Of a stretch of 64,000 nt of DNA, positions 7,737 through 17,111 are shown piece by piece. The position numbers were made by a program, and so were the translations under genes. The notes beneath the pieces are model-generated. The model was not told the origin of the DNA. It saw only the letters and a list, made by a program, of their open reading frames with translations, and searched no databases. Source of the DNA: Sandaracinus sp. (GTDB lineage: Bacteria > Myxococcota_A > Polyangia > Polyangiales > Houyiibacteriaceae); contig PABA01000232.1 in the NCBI GenBank assembly GCA_002699025.1, forward strand, positions 58,398 to 122,397, read 5' to 3'. Every line of letters starts with the position of its first letter. Within the stretch, counting starts at the first letter, position 1.

Positions 7737-8945
7737 ATGGCCTCCCTGCCCGTCGTCTCCGGCCCGGTGGGCCCGGCGCCCGAAGCGCCGGCGAGAGCGG
7801 GCGATTCGACCCCGGCCGAGGACGACTGGCGCTGGCAGGCCCGCCACACGCTCCGGGGCCTCGACGCCCTCGAGCGCGCCCTGAGGCTCACCGACGCCGA
7901 ACGCGAAGGCATCCGCCGCGCGGAGGCGGGCGGCTTCCCCATCGCCATCACGCCGCACACCCTCGGCCTCATCGACCCGCGCGACCCGGCCTGCCCCATC
8001 CGCCGCCAGGTCGTCCCGGTCGCCGCCGAGGCCGCCGAGGTGCCCGGCGACCTCCGCGATCCGCTCGGCGAGGAGGCCCACGAGGTCGCCCCCGAGCTCG
8101 TCCGCCGCTACCCGGACCGGGTCCTCCTCCTCGCCACCGATCGCTGCGCCGTCTACTGCCGCTTCTGCACCCGCTCGCGCATGGTCGGCGACGGCGGCGG
8201 CGCCCGCTCCCTCGCCCGCCTCGAGCCGGCCTTCCGCTGGATCGAGGCGCACCCGGAGATCCAGGACGTCATCGTCAGCGGCGGCGACCCCCTCGTGATG
8301 GCCACCTCGCGCCTCCGGCCCATCCTCGAGCGCCTCGCCGGCATCGAGCACGTGCTCACCGTGCGCCTGGCCACCCGCGCGCCCGTCACCATCCCCCAGC
8401 GCGTCACCGACGAGCTCTGCGCGGCCCTCCGCGCCGCCCACCCGGCGCTCTGGGTCATGACGCACTTCAACCACCCGCGCGAGCTCGCCCCGGCCTCGAC
8501 CCGCGCCCTCGCCCGCCTCGTCGATCACGGGCTCCCGGTCATGAACCAGACCGTGCTCCTCCGCGGGGTCAACGACGACGCGAGCACCCTGGAGGCGCTC
8601 TTCCGCGGCCTCGTCCGGCGCCGCACCCGGCCCTACTACCTCTTGCAGGCCGACCCCGTGCGCGGCACGGGCCACCTCCGCACCCCGCTCGACGTCGGTG
8701 TCCGGCTCATGGAGCAGCTCCAGGGTCGGCTCAGCGGGATCGCCCTCCCGAAGCTGATCGTCGACACCCCCGGCGGCCGCGGGAAGGTCCCCATCACCCC
8801 CGACTACGTGGTCCGGCGCGCCCCGGGCCGCACCACCCTACGCACCTTTCGCGGCGAGCAGGTCGACTACGTCGATCCGCCCGCTCCCTCCCCCGGACCC
8901 TCCTCCACCGCCTCGGCGGAACCCCCGGGGGGCCCGACCGCTTGA
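7737..8945 (+). CDS. kamA: lysine 2,3-aminomutase family radical SAM protein
   Basis: 402 aa. The radical-SAM iron-sulfur motif CxxxCxxC is Cys137, Cys141, Cys144 in DRCAVYCRFCTRSR. The pre-motif segment TPHTLGLIDPRDPACPIRR is typical of the KamA family, as is the following VSGGDPLV. The family moves an amino group from C2 to C3 of lysine (or glutamate) using S-adenosylmethionine, PLP and a 4Fe-4S cluster. EpmB-type proteins, which modify elongation factor P, are shorter, so KamA is the better call, but substrate specificity is not proven. The C-terminal 15 residues are Pro/Ser-rich. The probable leaderless start is described under its promoter. Confidence 0.87.
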   Translation: MASLPVVSGPVGPAPEAPARAGDSTPAEDDWRWQARHTLRGLDALERALRLTDAEREGIRRAEAGGFPIAITPHTLGLIDPRDPACPIRRQVVPVAAEAAEVPGDLRDPLGEEAHEVAPELVRRYPDRVLLLATDRCAVYCRFCTRSRMVGDGGGARSLARLEPAFRWIEAHPEIQDVIVSGGDPLVMATSRLRPILERLAGIEHVLTVRLATRAPVTIPQRVTDELCAALRAAHPALWVMTHFNHPRELAPASTRALARLVDHGLPVMNQTVLLRGVNDDASTLEALFRGLVRRRTRPYYLLQADPVRGTGHLRTPLDVGVRLMEQLQGRLSGIALPKLIVDTPGGRGKVPITPDYVVRRAPGRTTLRTFRGEQVDYVDPPAPSPGPSSTASAEPPGGPTA

Positions 8946-9056
8946 TCTGACCCCTGGAGTGTGGGATTCGCGCCGCGGCCCCGACCGCAGCGCGAGGCGG
9001 CCGCCCGGCCCCCCGCAGCTCTCCGAGAGCAGCCCCCGAAACCCGAGAGAACAGCG

Positions 9057-9782
9057 ATGCAGCGAGCGCTCACCCTCTACAACACGACGATCGGCAAGAA
9101 GGCCGTCATGGCCGCTTCCGGCTTCATCCTCCTCGGCTTCACCGTCGGCCACCTGAGCGGCAACCTCAAGGCCTTCGCCGGACCCACCGAGTACAACGAG
9201 TACGCGCGCTGGCTCCGGACGGTCCCGGCGCTCCTCTGGGGCGCCCGCATCGCCCTGCTCTTCGCCGTCCTCGCCCACATCGGGAGCGCCTTCCAGCTCT
9301 GGAAGCGCAACAAGGACGCGCGCCCGAGCCGCTACCAGAAGAACGTCTCCGTCGCGACCGACTACGCGGCCAAGACGATGTACTTCTCGGGCCCGATCCT
9401 CCTCTTCTACATCCTCTTCCACCTCGCCCACCTGACCTTCGGCGGGATGCTCTTCGGAGAGGGCGCGATGTTCGGGATCGAGGGCTACGCCTGGGAGGTC
9501 TCGAACCCGTACAACAACATGGTCCGCGGCTTCCAGCACTGGCCCGTGGTCATCCCCTACGTGCTCGGCGTCGTCGCCCTCGGCGTCCACCTCTTCCACG
9601 GCATCTGGAGCATGTTCCAGAGCCTCGGCGCCAATCACCCGAAGTACAACCACCTCCGCCGCGACCTGGCCATCGGCCTCGCCGCGCTGCTCACGCTCGG
9701 CAACCTCTCCTTCCCCATCGCGGTGATGGCGGGCTACCTCGAGCCGACCAACCTCACGTTCCACTTCCCGGAGCTCATGTGA
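9057..9782 (+). CDS. sdhC: succinate dehydrogenase cytochrome b558 subunit
   Basis: 241 aa; I chose the ATG at 9057, just after a GAGAGA ribosome site, over upstream in-frame codons. Five hydrophobic helices and conserved histidines (e.g. [31 protein letters not shown]) mark the single-subunit di-haem anchor of type-B succinate:quinone reductases (family knowledge). It heads the gene order C-A-B with 67-bp and 46-bp gaps. It anchors SdhAB to the inner membrane and passes electrons to quinone. Confidence 0.93.
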   Translation: MQRALTLYNTTIGKKAVMAASGFILLGFTVGHLSGNLKAFAGPTEYNEYARWLRTVPALLWGARIALLFAVLAHIGSAFQLWKRNKDARPSRYQKNVSVATDYAAKTMYFSGPILLFYILFHLAHLTFGGMLFGEGAMFGIEGYAWEVSNPYNNMVRGFQHWPVVIPYVLGVVALGVHLFHGIWSMFQSLGANHPKYNHLRRDLAIGLAALLTLGNLSFPIAVMAGYLEPTNLTFHFPELM

Positions 9783-9849
9783 GGACGCGCGCCCGCGCGC
9801 ACCGAGCCTCCCCTCCACGCCGACCCGAGACGGAACAAGGATTCTCCCC

Positions 9850-11790
9850 ATGGAGCTGAAGTCCCACGAGCCCACCGGACCCATCGAGGACCGCTGGAAG
9901 GAACACAAGGCGCACAGCAAGCTCGTCGCCCCGCACAACCGCCGGAAGTACCAGGTGATCGTGGTCGGGTCCGGGCTGGCCGGCGGCGCCGCGGCCGCCA
10001 CCCTCGGCGAGCTCGGCTACAACGTGAAGTGCTTCTGCTATCAGGACAGCCCGCGTCGCGCCCACAGCATCGCCGCCCAGGGCGGCATCAACGCCGCGAA
10101 GAACTACCAGAACGACGGCGACAGCGTGTACCGGCTCTTCTACGACACCGTGAAGGGCGGGGACTTCCGGAGCCGTGAGTCGAACGTCTACCGGCTCGCC
10201 GAGCTGAGCCTGAACATCATCGACCAGGCCGTCGCGCAGGGCGTCCCCTTCGCCCGCGAGTACGGCGGCCTCCTCGCGAACCGCTCCTTCGGCGGCGCGC
10301 AGGTCAGCCGCACCTTCTACGCGCGCGGCCAGACCGGCCAGCAGCTCCTCCTCGGCGCCTACTCGGCGCTCGAGCGGCAGATCGACGCGGGCACGGTGAA
10401 GATGTTCCCGCGCCACGAGATGCTCGAGCTCATCGTCCACGAGGGGAAGGCGCGGGGCATCGTCACGCGCAACCTCGTGAACGGGAAGATCGACGTGCAC
10501 GTGGCGGACGTCGTGCTCCTCTGCACCGGCGGCTACGGCAACGTCTTCTACCTCTCGACGAACGCCATGGGGTCGAACTGCACGGCCGTCTGGCGCGCCC
10601 ACCGCAAGGGCGCCGCCTTCGCGAACCCCTGCTACACGCAGATCCACCCGACCTGCATCCCGCGGAGCGGCGAGTACCAGTCGAAGCTCACGCTGATGAG
10701 CGAGTCGCTCCGGAACGACGGGCGCGTCTGGGTGCCGCGGAACCCCGAGGACTGTGACAAGGACCCGGCGAAGATCCCCGAGGAGGACCGCTACTACTAC
10801 CTCGAGGAGCGCTACCCGGCCTTCGGCAACCTCGTGCCGCGCGACGTGGCCTCGCGGAACGCGATGTACGTCTGCGAGGACGAGGGGCTCGGCATCGGCC
10901 CGAAGATCCCCGGCGAGCCGCGACGGGGCGTCTACCTCGACTTCAAGTCGGCCATCGACCGCCTCGGCGAAGACCTCATCATGGAGCGCTACGGCAATCT
11001 CTTCGAGATGTACGAGCGCATCACCGGTGACGACCCCCGCAAGACGCCGATGCGCATCTACCCGGCGACCCACTACACGATGGGCGGGCTCTGGGTGGAC
11101 TACAACCTCATGAGCACCATCGACGGGCTCTTCGTCGGCGGCGAGGCGAACTTCTCGGACCACGGCGCGAACCGGCTCGGCGCGAGCGCGCTCATGCAGG
11201 GGCTGGCGGACGGCTACTTCGTGCTGCCCTTCACCGTCGGCAACTACCTCGGCACGATCCGGAAGACGGAGCCGCTCGAGGAGAGCGATCCGGTTTGTCA
11301 GGAGGCGCTGAAGTCGGTGCAGGCGCGCGTCGAGAAGCTGATGAACGCGCCCGACCCGACGCACGCGCCGGAGTACTTCCACCGCAAGCTCGGGAACATC
11401 ATCTGGAAGTACTGCGGGATGAGCCGCGACGCCGAGGGGCTGAAGAAGGCCCTCGAGGAGATCCGGCCGCTCCGCGAGGAGTTCCACGAGAAGGTGAAGG
11501 TGCTCCCGCAGAAGGGCGAGACCTTCAACCAGGCCCTCGAGCGGGCCGGACGCGTGGCCGACTTCTTCGAGCTCGGCGAGCTGATGTGCATCGACGCGCT
11601 CGAGCGCGACGAGAGCTGCGGCGGCCACTTCCGCACGGAGCACACCATCGACGGCGAGGCCAAGCGCGACGACGAGCACTTCCAGCACGTCGCGGCCTGG
11701 GAGTGGACCGGCGACCCCTCGAATCCGGCGCTCCACAAGGAGGAGCTGACCTTCGAGTACGTGAAGCCGACGATGCGCTCCTACAAGTGA
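9850..11790 (+). CDS. sdhA: succinate dehydrogenase flavoprotein subunit
   Basis: 646 aa, the catalytic subunit oxidising succinate to fumarate. The FAD-binding start [17 protein letters not shown] lies at 41-57. His72 in [11 protein letters not shown] is the position that carries covalent FAD. Substrate-site segments [12 protein letters not shown] and the loop [12 protein letters not shown] are intact. Length fits the type-B family (about 640 aa). It is co-transcribed with sdhC and sdhB. In some anaerobes this complex runs as fumarate reductase; sequence alone does not decide direction. Confidence 0.96.
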   Translation: MELKSHEPTGPIEDRWKEHKAHSKLVAPHNRRKYQVIVVGSGLAGGAAAATLGELGYNVKCFCYQDSPRRAHSIAAQGGINAAKNYQNDGDSVYRLFYDTVKGGDFRSRESNVYRLAELSLNIIDQAVAQGVPFAREYGGLLANRSFGGAQVSRTFYARGQTGQQLLLGAYSALERQIDAGTVKMFPRHEMLELIVHEGKARGIVTRNLVNGKIDVHVADVVLLCTGGYGNVFYLSTNAMGSNCTAVWRAHRKGAAFANPCYTQIHPTCIPRSGEYQSKLTLMSESLRNDGRVWVPRNPEDCDKDPAKIPEEDRYYYLEERYPAFGNLVPRDVASRNAMYVCEDEGLGIGPKIPGEPRRGVYLDFKSAIDRLGEDLIMERYGNLFEMYERITGDDPRKTPMRIYPATHYTMGGLWVDYNLMSTIDGLFVGGEANFSDHGANRLGASALMQGLADGYFVLPFTVGNYLGTIRKTEPLEESDPVCQEALKSVQARVEKLMNAPDPTHAPEYFHRKLGNIIWKYCGMSRDAEGLKKALEEIRPLREEFHEKVKVLPQKGETFNQALERAGRVADFFELGELMCIDALERDESCGGHFRTEHTIDGEAKRDDEHFQHVAAWEWTGDPSNPALHKEELTFEYVKPTMRSYK

Positions 11791-11836
11791 GCCCCTTCGC
11801 CCGAGCCACGAGTACCCCTAGATTTCAGGCCGAATC

Positions 11837-12628
11837 ATGAAGACCAAGAACCTCACGCTTCACGTCTGGCGGCAGGACGGGCCCGACGCCAAGGGCGCCT
11901 TCGAGACGTACACGGCGGAGAACGTCAACGAGCACATGTCCTTCCTGGAGATGCTCGACGACCTCAACGAGAAGCTGATCATCGAGGGCAAGGAGCCCAT
12001 CGCCTTCGATCACGACTGCCGCGAGGGCATCTGCGGCAGCTGCAACATCGTCGTCAACGGCTACGCGCACGGGCCGCAGGAGCGGACGACCGTCTGCCAG
12101 CTCCACATGCGGCACGTCTTCGCGCTGGGCTGGAGCGAGATCTGGCTCGAGCCGTGGCGCGCGGCGGCGTTCCCGGTGATCAAGGACCTGGTCGTCGATC
12201 GCGGCGCCCTGGACCGGATCATCCAGTCCGGCGGCTACATCTCGATCCGCACGGGCTCGGCCCGCGACGCGAACGAGACGCCCATCCCGAAGCCCATCTC
12301 CGACCGGGCCTTCGACGCGGCGACCTGCATCGGCTGCGGCGCGTGCGTGGCGGCCTGCCCGAACGCCTCCGCGAGCCTCTTCACGGCGGCCAAGGTCTCG
12401 CACCTCGGCATGCTCCCGCAGGGGCAGACCGAGCGCTTCGACCGGGTGCGGAAGATGGTCGCGCAGATGGACGCCGAGGGCTTCGGCTCGTGCACGAACC
12501 ACGGCGAGTGCGAGAAGGCGTGCCCGAAGGGGATCAGCATCGACTTCATCGCGCAGATGAACCGCGACTTCGTGAAGGCGATGGTGACCTCGAAGCACGA
12601 CGTCGAGGCGCCGAACGACGCCGAGTGA
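11837..12628 (+). CDS. sdhB: succinate dehydrogenase iron-sulfur subunit
   Basis: 263 aa. The N-terminal ferredoxin domain carries CREGICGSC (2Fe-2S). The C-terminal part has [13 protein letters not shown] and a [14 protein letters not shown] block, holding the 4Fe-4S and 3Fe-4S ligands. It conducts electrons from FAD in SdhA to the haems in SdhC. It is the last gene of the sdhCAB unit and is followed by a hairpin. All cluster cysteines are visible. Confidence 0.96.
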   Translation: MKTKNLTLHVWRQDGPDAKGAFETYTAENVNEHMSFLEMLDDLNEKLIIEGKEPIAFDHDCREGICGSCNIVVNGYAHGPQERTTVCQLHMRHVFALGWSEIWLEPWRAAAFPVIKDLVVDRGALDRIIQSGGYISIRTGSARDANETPIPKPISDRAFDAATCIGCGACVAACPNASASLFTAAKVSHLGMLPQGQTERFDRVRKMVAQMDAEGFGSCTNHGECEKACPKGISIDFIAQMNRDFVKAMVTSKHDVEAPNDAE

Positions 12629-12652
12629 CGAGGCGCGGCAGCGCCTGAACGC

Positions 12653-12690
12653 GACGACGCCCGGGCCCGGCGGCTCGGGCGTTCGTCGTC
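12653..12690 (+). terminator. GC-rich terminator after sdhB
   Basis: A split stem: gacgac pairs with gtcgtc and gcccg with cgggc, with a small one-sided bulge. There is no U-tract. A smaller perfect hairpin (aggcgc-ggca-gcgcct, 12631-12646) precedes it. The 3' arm ggcgttcgtcgtc resembles those of hairpins at 20929, 29172 and 35982. The rest of the 314-bp gap to the next gene looks empty. Confidence 0.5.
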
Positions 12691-12942
12691 CGTCGGCGAG
12701 GCCCCCGGGGGGGCGTCACGAGCAGACGCCGTTGCCCTCGCCGGGCCGCGCGTTCAACGCTTCAGAAGACGTGAACGCCCATCGCCGACGGGGCGTGAAC
12801 GCGGGCTGACGCTCGCCCCGCCCACGCGCGCTCTGGGCGCGCCGACGCCCTCCGCAGGCCTCCCGGCACGCCAGATGCAGCAGCGCGCCTCCATCGCGGC
12901 CGGGGAGGCCGCCCGTCCGGAGAGGGACGGAAGAGGAGGGAC

Positions 12943-13608
12943 ATGCATTCGAACCACCGCCGCATCCGCGCCGTCGCCCGAGGCCTCGCCTGCGCCCTGG
13001 CCCTCGTCGCGCTCCCGCGCGTCGCCGCCGCCCAGAGCGCCGAGGCGACGCTGAGCGTCGAAGCCGACGCGGAGTCACCCGCGCCCGACCGCACGCGCTG
13101 GTCGCAGCGCCACGCCTTCGAGCGCGACTTCGCCCTCGGCCTCTACGCGACCGGCTGGGCCGGCCGCTACCTCGGCGCCGGCGCGGGCGCGCGGGCCCGC
13201 TGGGAGCCCTTCGATCGGCTGGGGGTGGAGGTCTTCGCCGAGGGCCTGAAGGTCGAGAACCCGGACGGCCTGCGGCACGACCACCCGGTCGGCTTCAACC
13301 TCTACGTCCCCTGGCGCGTGAGCGAGAACGTGCGCCTGAGGCCCCTCTTCGGCTTCTGCGCCGTCTTCAGCTTCCTCCACCCGGAGCAAGACGGCCTCGA
13401 CCGGGTCGACGACGTGCACTTCGGCATCCACGGAGGCGCCGGCGTGGAGGTGGCGCTCGGGCGCTTCGTGAGCCTCTTCCTCGACGTCCAGGGGGTGCTG
13501 TACTTCGGCCACGACCGCTACGCCGGCGGCTGGGACGTGCACCTCGAGGACCAGGTCAGCGCCTGGGGCCTCGTGCAGGGCGCGGCGGGCGTACAGGTCC
13601 ACCTGTAG
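12943..13608 (+). CDS. outer-membrane beta-barrel protein
   Basis: 221 aa with GGAGGGAC directly before the ATG. The signal peptide ends AAAQS near residue 31. The mature part is a run of amphipathic strands (VGFNLYVPWRVS, GIHGGAGVEVALGRFVSLFL) ending in VQVHL, as in small OmpA-like or porin-like barrels. It probably sits in the outer membrane. No specific family or ligand is recognised. It is monocistronic, with repeat DNA downstream. Confidence 0.7.
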   Translation: MHSNHRRIRAVARGLACALALVALPRVAAAQSAEATLSVEADAESPAPDRTRWSQRHAFERDFALGLYATGWAGRYLGAGAGARARWEPFDRLGVEVFAEGLKVENPDGLRHDHPVGFNLYVPWRVSENVRLRPLFGFCAVFSFLHPEQDGLDRVDDVHFGIHGGAGVEVALGRFVSLFLDVQGVLYFGHDRYAGGWDVHLEDQVSAWGLVQGAAGVQVHL

Positions 13609-13824
13609 CGCCGGCGGGGCCGCCGCGGGGCGCCGCCTTCGGCGTCTCTCGGAGGGAGGTCGGGGCGCGCTGCGGAGGGCGCGGCGTCGGAGCGGGGCGG
13701 CGTGGGTCGGCGAGGCGGGGGCCGATGGGGGTCGGGGAACTGGACCATGTCGGCGCAGGCGGGCAGGCCGGGGCCGCGTCCGCCACGAGACACCTGGCCC
13801 CCCGCATGGGCGCGAGCCACACGC

Positions 13825-14032
13825 TCTCCGGGCTCGGGCTCCGCGCTTCGGCTCGGGCTGCACGCTCGCGCTCGGGCCCACGCTCGGGCGCTTCGGCTCG
13901 AGCTCCGCGCTCGGGCTCGGGCTGCACGCTCGCGCTCGGGCTCCACGCTCGGGCTCGGGCTCCACACTCGGGCTCCGCGCTCGGGCTGCACGCTCGGGCT
14001 CGGGCTACCTGCTCGAGCTCGGGCTTCACGCT
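13825..14032. repeat. degenerate hexamer array (ggctcg)n
   Basis: About 200 bp of imperfect ggctcg/cgctcg hexamers in the 546-bp non-coding gap between the barrel protein stop (13608) and the dedA-like stop (14155). Frames through it translate only to Ala/Arg/Gly/Ser repeats. Between 13609 and 13824 I see only GC-rich DNA with one hairpin-like cgccgccttcggcg block at about 13638. Confidence 0.8.
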
Positions 14033-14154
14033 CGCGCCTCCGCTGCAGACCTCCGCGCGCGTTCTCCGCGAAGCGGCCGGGGCCCGGGCCGGTCGCGCCC
14101 GCACGGAGAGCGGGGAGCGGACGGCGGAGCGCATCCCGGCCGACGGGAGGGCCC

Positions 14155-14769
14155 CTATCCGTCCTCGTCCCCGTTGCCCCGCAGCACCCGCCACAAGAAC
14201 ACCGCGAGCACCAAGCCCACCACGATCAGCGCCCCCCACGTGTACCGCTCGTAGAGCCGCTCCAGCGCCTCGAGGTTCCGCCCCACGCTGAAGCCCACCG
14301 CGAGGATCAGCCCGTTCCACGCCGCCGCGCTCAGCCCGCCCCAGAAGGCCACGCGCCAGAAGCTCATCCCGCTCATGCCCGCGGCCACGAAGAAGAACGC
14401 CCGCAGCGCCGGCACGAAGCGGTTCACCGCCAGGTACCAGGGCCCGTGCCGCTCGAAGCGCGCCTGCACCTCGCGGAGCGCCTTCTCCGTGCGCCGCCCG
14501 TGCAGGAAACGCGGCGACACCTCGCGCCGCGCCGCCACCCAGCGCCCGAAGCCCCAGGCGCCCTGCCCGCCGACGATCGAGCCCGCCGTCAGCGCCAGGT
14601 GCACGAGCCAGGGCGAATAGCCCGCCGTCGCCGCCAGGAACACCGCTCCGAGCGCGACCGTGTCGCCGGGAAAGGGCGGCACGACGTACTCGATCAACGC
14701 GGACGCCGCGATCACCAGGTAGCTCCACGGCCCCCGGTGCTCTTCCAGGTACGTGATCAGATCCTCCAC
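14155..14769 (-). CDS. DedA-family membrane protein
   Basis: 204 aa from a GTG at 14769. The DedA/VTT (SNARE-associated) signature is visible: an amphipathic entry EYVVPPFPGDTVALGAVFLA followed by G-x-x-x-G-rich helices and NRFVPALRAFFFVAAGMSGM, matching the family's F/NRFxPxxRxxxxxxxG. Four to five hydrophobic segments are predicted. DedA proteins flip undecaprenyl phosphate or phospholipids (family knowledge). It is divergent from the LD-carboxypeptidase gene, an envelope-related neighbour. Confidence 0.88.
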   Translation of the reverse strand: MEDLITYLEEHRGPWSYLVIAASALIEYVVPPFPGDTVALGAVFLAATAGYSPWLVHLALTAGSIVGGQGAWGFGRWVAARREVSPRFLHGRRTEKALREVQARFERHGPWYLAVNRFVPALRAFFFVAAGMSGMSFWRVAFWGGLSAAAWNGLILAVGFSVGRNLEALERLYERYTWGALIVVGLVLAVFLWRVLRGNGDEDG

Positions 14770-14863
14770 GGCGCCGCGCGCCGAGCCTACACCGCCCCCG
14801 CCGCCCGCGCCGCCACCACGCCGCCAACGCCCCCGACCTCCCGAAGACGCGGTATGGTCGGCC

Positions 14864-15766
14864 GTGGCCTCGCTCAGCCCGCCCCCGAAGTTCTCGAGCC
14901 TCCCGCCCCCCTCGCAGGGCGCCGTCCTCCGCCTCGTCGCCCCCGCCGGCCCCTTCGACCGGGCCGCCTTCGAGCGGGGCGTGGCCTTCCTGCGGGAACG
15001 CTACGAGCTCCGCTACGACGAGGGCATCTTCGCGCGGGAGGGCTTCCTCGCGGGCGACGACGAGCGCCGCGTGGCCGAGCTCCGCGCCGCCCTCGCCGAC
15101 CCGGACGCCTCGGCCATCGTCGCGGCCCGCGGTGGCTATGGCGCGACCCGCCTCCTGCCCATGCTCGACCCCCGCGAGGTGCGCCGCGCCCGCAAGCCCC
15201 TGGTCGGCTTCAGCGACCTCACCGCCCTCCACGCGCTCTGGGCCCGCGCCGGCGTGCGCTCGATCCACGGGCCCATGGTCGCGTGGCTCGGCGACGCGGA
15301 TCTGCCCGCGCGCCAGGCGTGGGTGGACGCGATCGAGGGCCGGCACGCGCCCATCGAGGGGCTCCGCTCGCTGGCCGCCCGGCGTCCGGCCGTTGGCGCC
15401 CTGACCGGGGGCAACCTCGCGGTGCTCGCGGCGCTCGTCGGCACGCCCTACGCGCCGCCGCTCGGTGGCTCGGTGCTCTTCCTGGAGGAGATCGGCGAGG
15501 CGCCCTACCGGGTCGACCGCATGCTCACGACGCTGCGTCAGGCCGGCTGGTTCGACCGGGTCGCCGGCGTGCTCGTGGGGGACTTCGCCTGCCCCCGCGG
15601 CAAGCACGACGTGGACGTGCTCGACGTCGTCGAGGAGCGGCTCGCCGGCCTCTCCGTCCCCGTGCTGGCGGGGGTGCCGAGCGGTCATGGAGAGCAGAAC
15701 GCGCCGCTCCCCTTCGGCGCCGTCGCGGCCCTCGACCCGCTCCGCGGCCGCGTGCGCTTCGCCTGA
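14864..15766 (+). CDS. ldcA: LD-carboxypeptidase (peptidase S66)
   Basis: About 300 aa. I start at the GTG at 14864 because TATGGT lies 5 nt upstream (14853-14858) and the family domain begins soon after (RLVAPAGPFD). The Ser-Glu-His triad of S66 peptidases is visible as GFSDLTALH, FLEEIGEAPYRVDRML and GVPSGHG. These enzymes trim the terminal D-Ala from muropeptide tetrapeptides during peptidoglycan recycling, normally in the cytoplasm. No signal peptide is seen. An upstream in-frame ATG at 14753 would add a Pro-rich tail and is unlikely. Confidence 0.9.
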   Translation: MASLSPPPKFSSLPPPSQGAVLRLVAPAGPFDRAAFERGVAFLRERYELRYDEGIFAREGFLAGDDERRVAELRAALADPDASAIVAARGGYGATRLLPMLDPREVRRARKPLVGFSDLTALHALWARAGVRSIHGPMVAWLGDADLPARQAWVDAIEGRHAPIEGLRSLAARRPAVGALTGGNLAVLAALVGTPYAPPLGGSVLFLEEIGEAPYRVDRMLTTLRQAGWFDRVAGVLVGDFACPRGKHDVDVLDVVEERLAGLSVPVLAGVPSGHGEQNAPLPFGAVAALDPLRGRVRFA

Positions 15767-15838
15767 CGCCCCCAGCCCGATGCCAACGGACGCGGCGGCC
15801 CTTGCGCCGCGCCCACCCCCGGCCCCACGTTCGGGGCG

Positions 15839-16627
15839 ATGCGCGCCCTGGCCGAGCTGATCGACGACGACTCCGTCCCCCTCGAGGAGCTCGCCCTCGC
15901 CGTCACGACGCGCTTCGAGCGCGCGCCCATCGAGGCCGTCCGTGGCGCCCTCGACGAGCTCGCGGCCGGCGTCGCGCTCCCCGATGCCCCCGCCGCCGCC
16001 GCCGAGGCCCTCGCCTCGCACCTCCACGGCCGCCACCGCTTCCGCGGCGCCACGGAGGACTACTACGACCCCCGGCACAGCGACCTCGCCTACCTCCTCG
16101 AGGCCCGGCGCGGGCTCCCGCTGACGCTCTCGCTGCTCTACATCGCCGTGGCCCGCCGCGCGGGCCGCGAGATCGAGCCCATCGGCTTCCCCGGCCACTT
16201 CCTCGTGCGCCACGGCGGGCCCGGCGGCGTGCACCAGGACCCCTTCCACGGCGGGCGCCTCCTCGACGACGCCGCCCTCGCTCAGCTCGGCGCGCGCTTC
16301 CTCGGCCACGCCTCGCGCCTCGAAGCCGAGCACCTGCTCCCCATCGGCCGCAAGGCGCTCGCCGTGCGCATGCTCGCGAACCTCCGCAACGCTCACCGGC
16401 GGCGCGGCGACGCGGCCCGCGCGCTCCTCGCCTGCGACCTGCTCGTCGACGTGACGGGCGCCCCCGAGGCGCGGCGGGACCGGGGCCTCCACGCCCTCGA
16501 GCTCGGCGCCGTCGCCGCGGCCCGGGAGGATCTCGAGGCCTACCTCGAAGCCCGCCCCCGGGCGCGCGACGCCGAGCGCGTCCGCGCCGCCCTCCACCGC
16601 ACCTCCTCCGGGCCCACGCTCCACTGA
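15839..16627 (+). CDS. SirB1/transglutaminase-like TPR protein
   Basis: 262 aa. The segment DPRHSDLAYLLEARRGLPLT followed by LSLLYIAVARRAG and GFPGHFLVRH is the SirB1 (transglutaminase-like 2) signature. The C-terminal 80 residues form TPR-like helices, as in E. coli SirB1/YchA. The biochemical role of the family is unsettled; the transglutaminase fold usually lacks the full triad. It lies 72 bp after the carboxypeptidase gene and may share its transcript. Confidence 0.88.
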   Translation: MRALAELIDDDSVPLEELALAVTTRFERAPIEAVRGALDELAAGVALPDAPAAAAEALASHLHGRHRFRGATEDYYDPRHSDLAYLLEARRGLPLTLSLLYIAVARRAGREIEPIGFPGHFLVRHGGPGGVHQDPFHGGRLLDDAALAQLGARFLGHASRLEAEHLLPIGRKALAVRMLANLRNAHRRRGDAARALLACDLLVDVTGAPEARRDRGLHALELGAVAAAREDLEAYLEARPRARDAERVRAALHRTSSGPTLH

Positions 16628-16724
16628 CGCCCGGGCCGGCCCACGCGACGCGCGACCGTAGAGCGCGGGCAGACGAAGCCCACCGAAGCCCACGGCGCCG
16701 CCCGCTCGGTGTACGCTCCACGCC

Positions 16725-16934
16725 GTGGAGGCCGGTCTCAAGGTCGCGGGCGTCGTGCTCGTCCTCTTCGGGGTGCTCTTCATCTTCGACGCGGTGCACA
16801 TCTTCCGCTTCGATCACCCCTTCGTGACCTGGCACATGCGCTGGGGGAAGAACGCGGCGTGGGCCATCCGCGGGGGCATGCTCCTGCTCGGCCTCACGCT
16901 CATCTTCCTCACGCCGAGCGGCGACCGGCGCTGA
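16725..16934 (+). CDS. two-helix small membrane protein
   Basis: 69 aa from a GTG at 16725. Two hydrophobic segments (about 5-24 and 47-63) flank a short loop HIFRFDHPFVTWHMRWGKNA. TACGCT ends 7 nt before the start codon, matching the leaderless pattern in this window. No family recognised. The product has a sensible membrane-protein pattern and no competing frame, so I accept it as real. Confidence 0.6.
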   Translation: MEAGLKVAGVVLVLFGVLFIFDAVHIFRFDHPFVTWHMRWGKNAAWAIRGGMLLLGLTLIFLTPSGDRR

Positions 16935-17111
16935 GCGCGCGAAGGCGCGGACGGCCGGGGTGCGCGCCGCGGCGGTTCGGGCCGAGAGCCCGAGGGCGAC
17001 CTCGCGACCCCTCGCCCAGAGCCGACGCCGTGCACGACGCCGGAGCGCCGCGAGCGGGCCCCCGGCACGAACCGTCGGGGAGCGTCCGGGCCGCTGCGCT
17101 ATCCTCGGGCC

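Noticed and set aside
9057..12628. Calling sdhCAB a fumarate reductase (frdCAB)
   Set aside because: Type-B complexes work in either direction; with an apparently aerobic gene set (dioxygenase, O2-dependent desaturase) succinate dehydrogenase is the better default.
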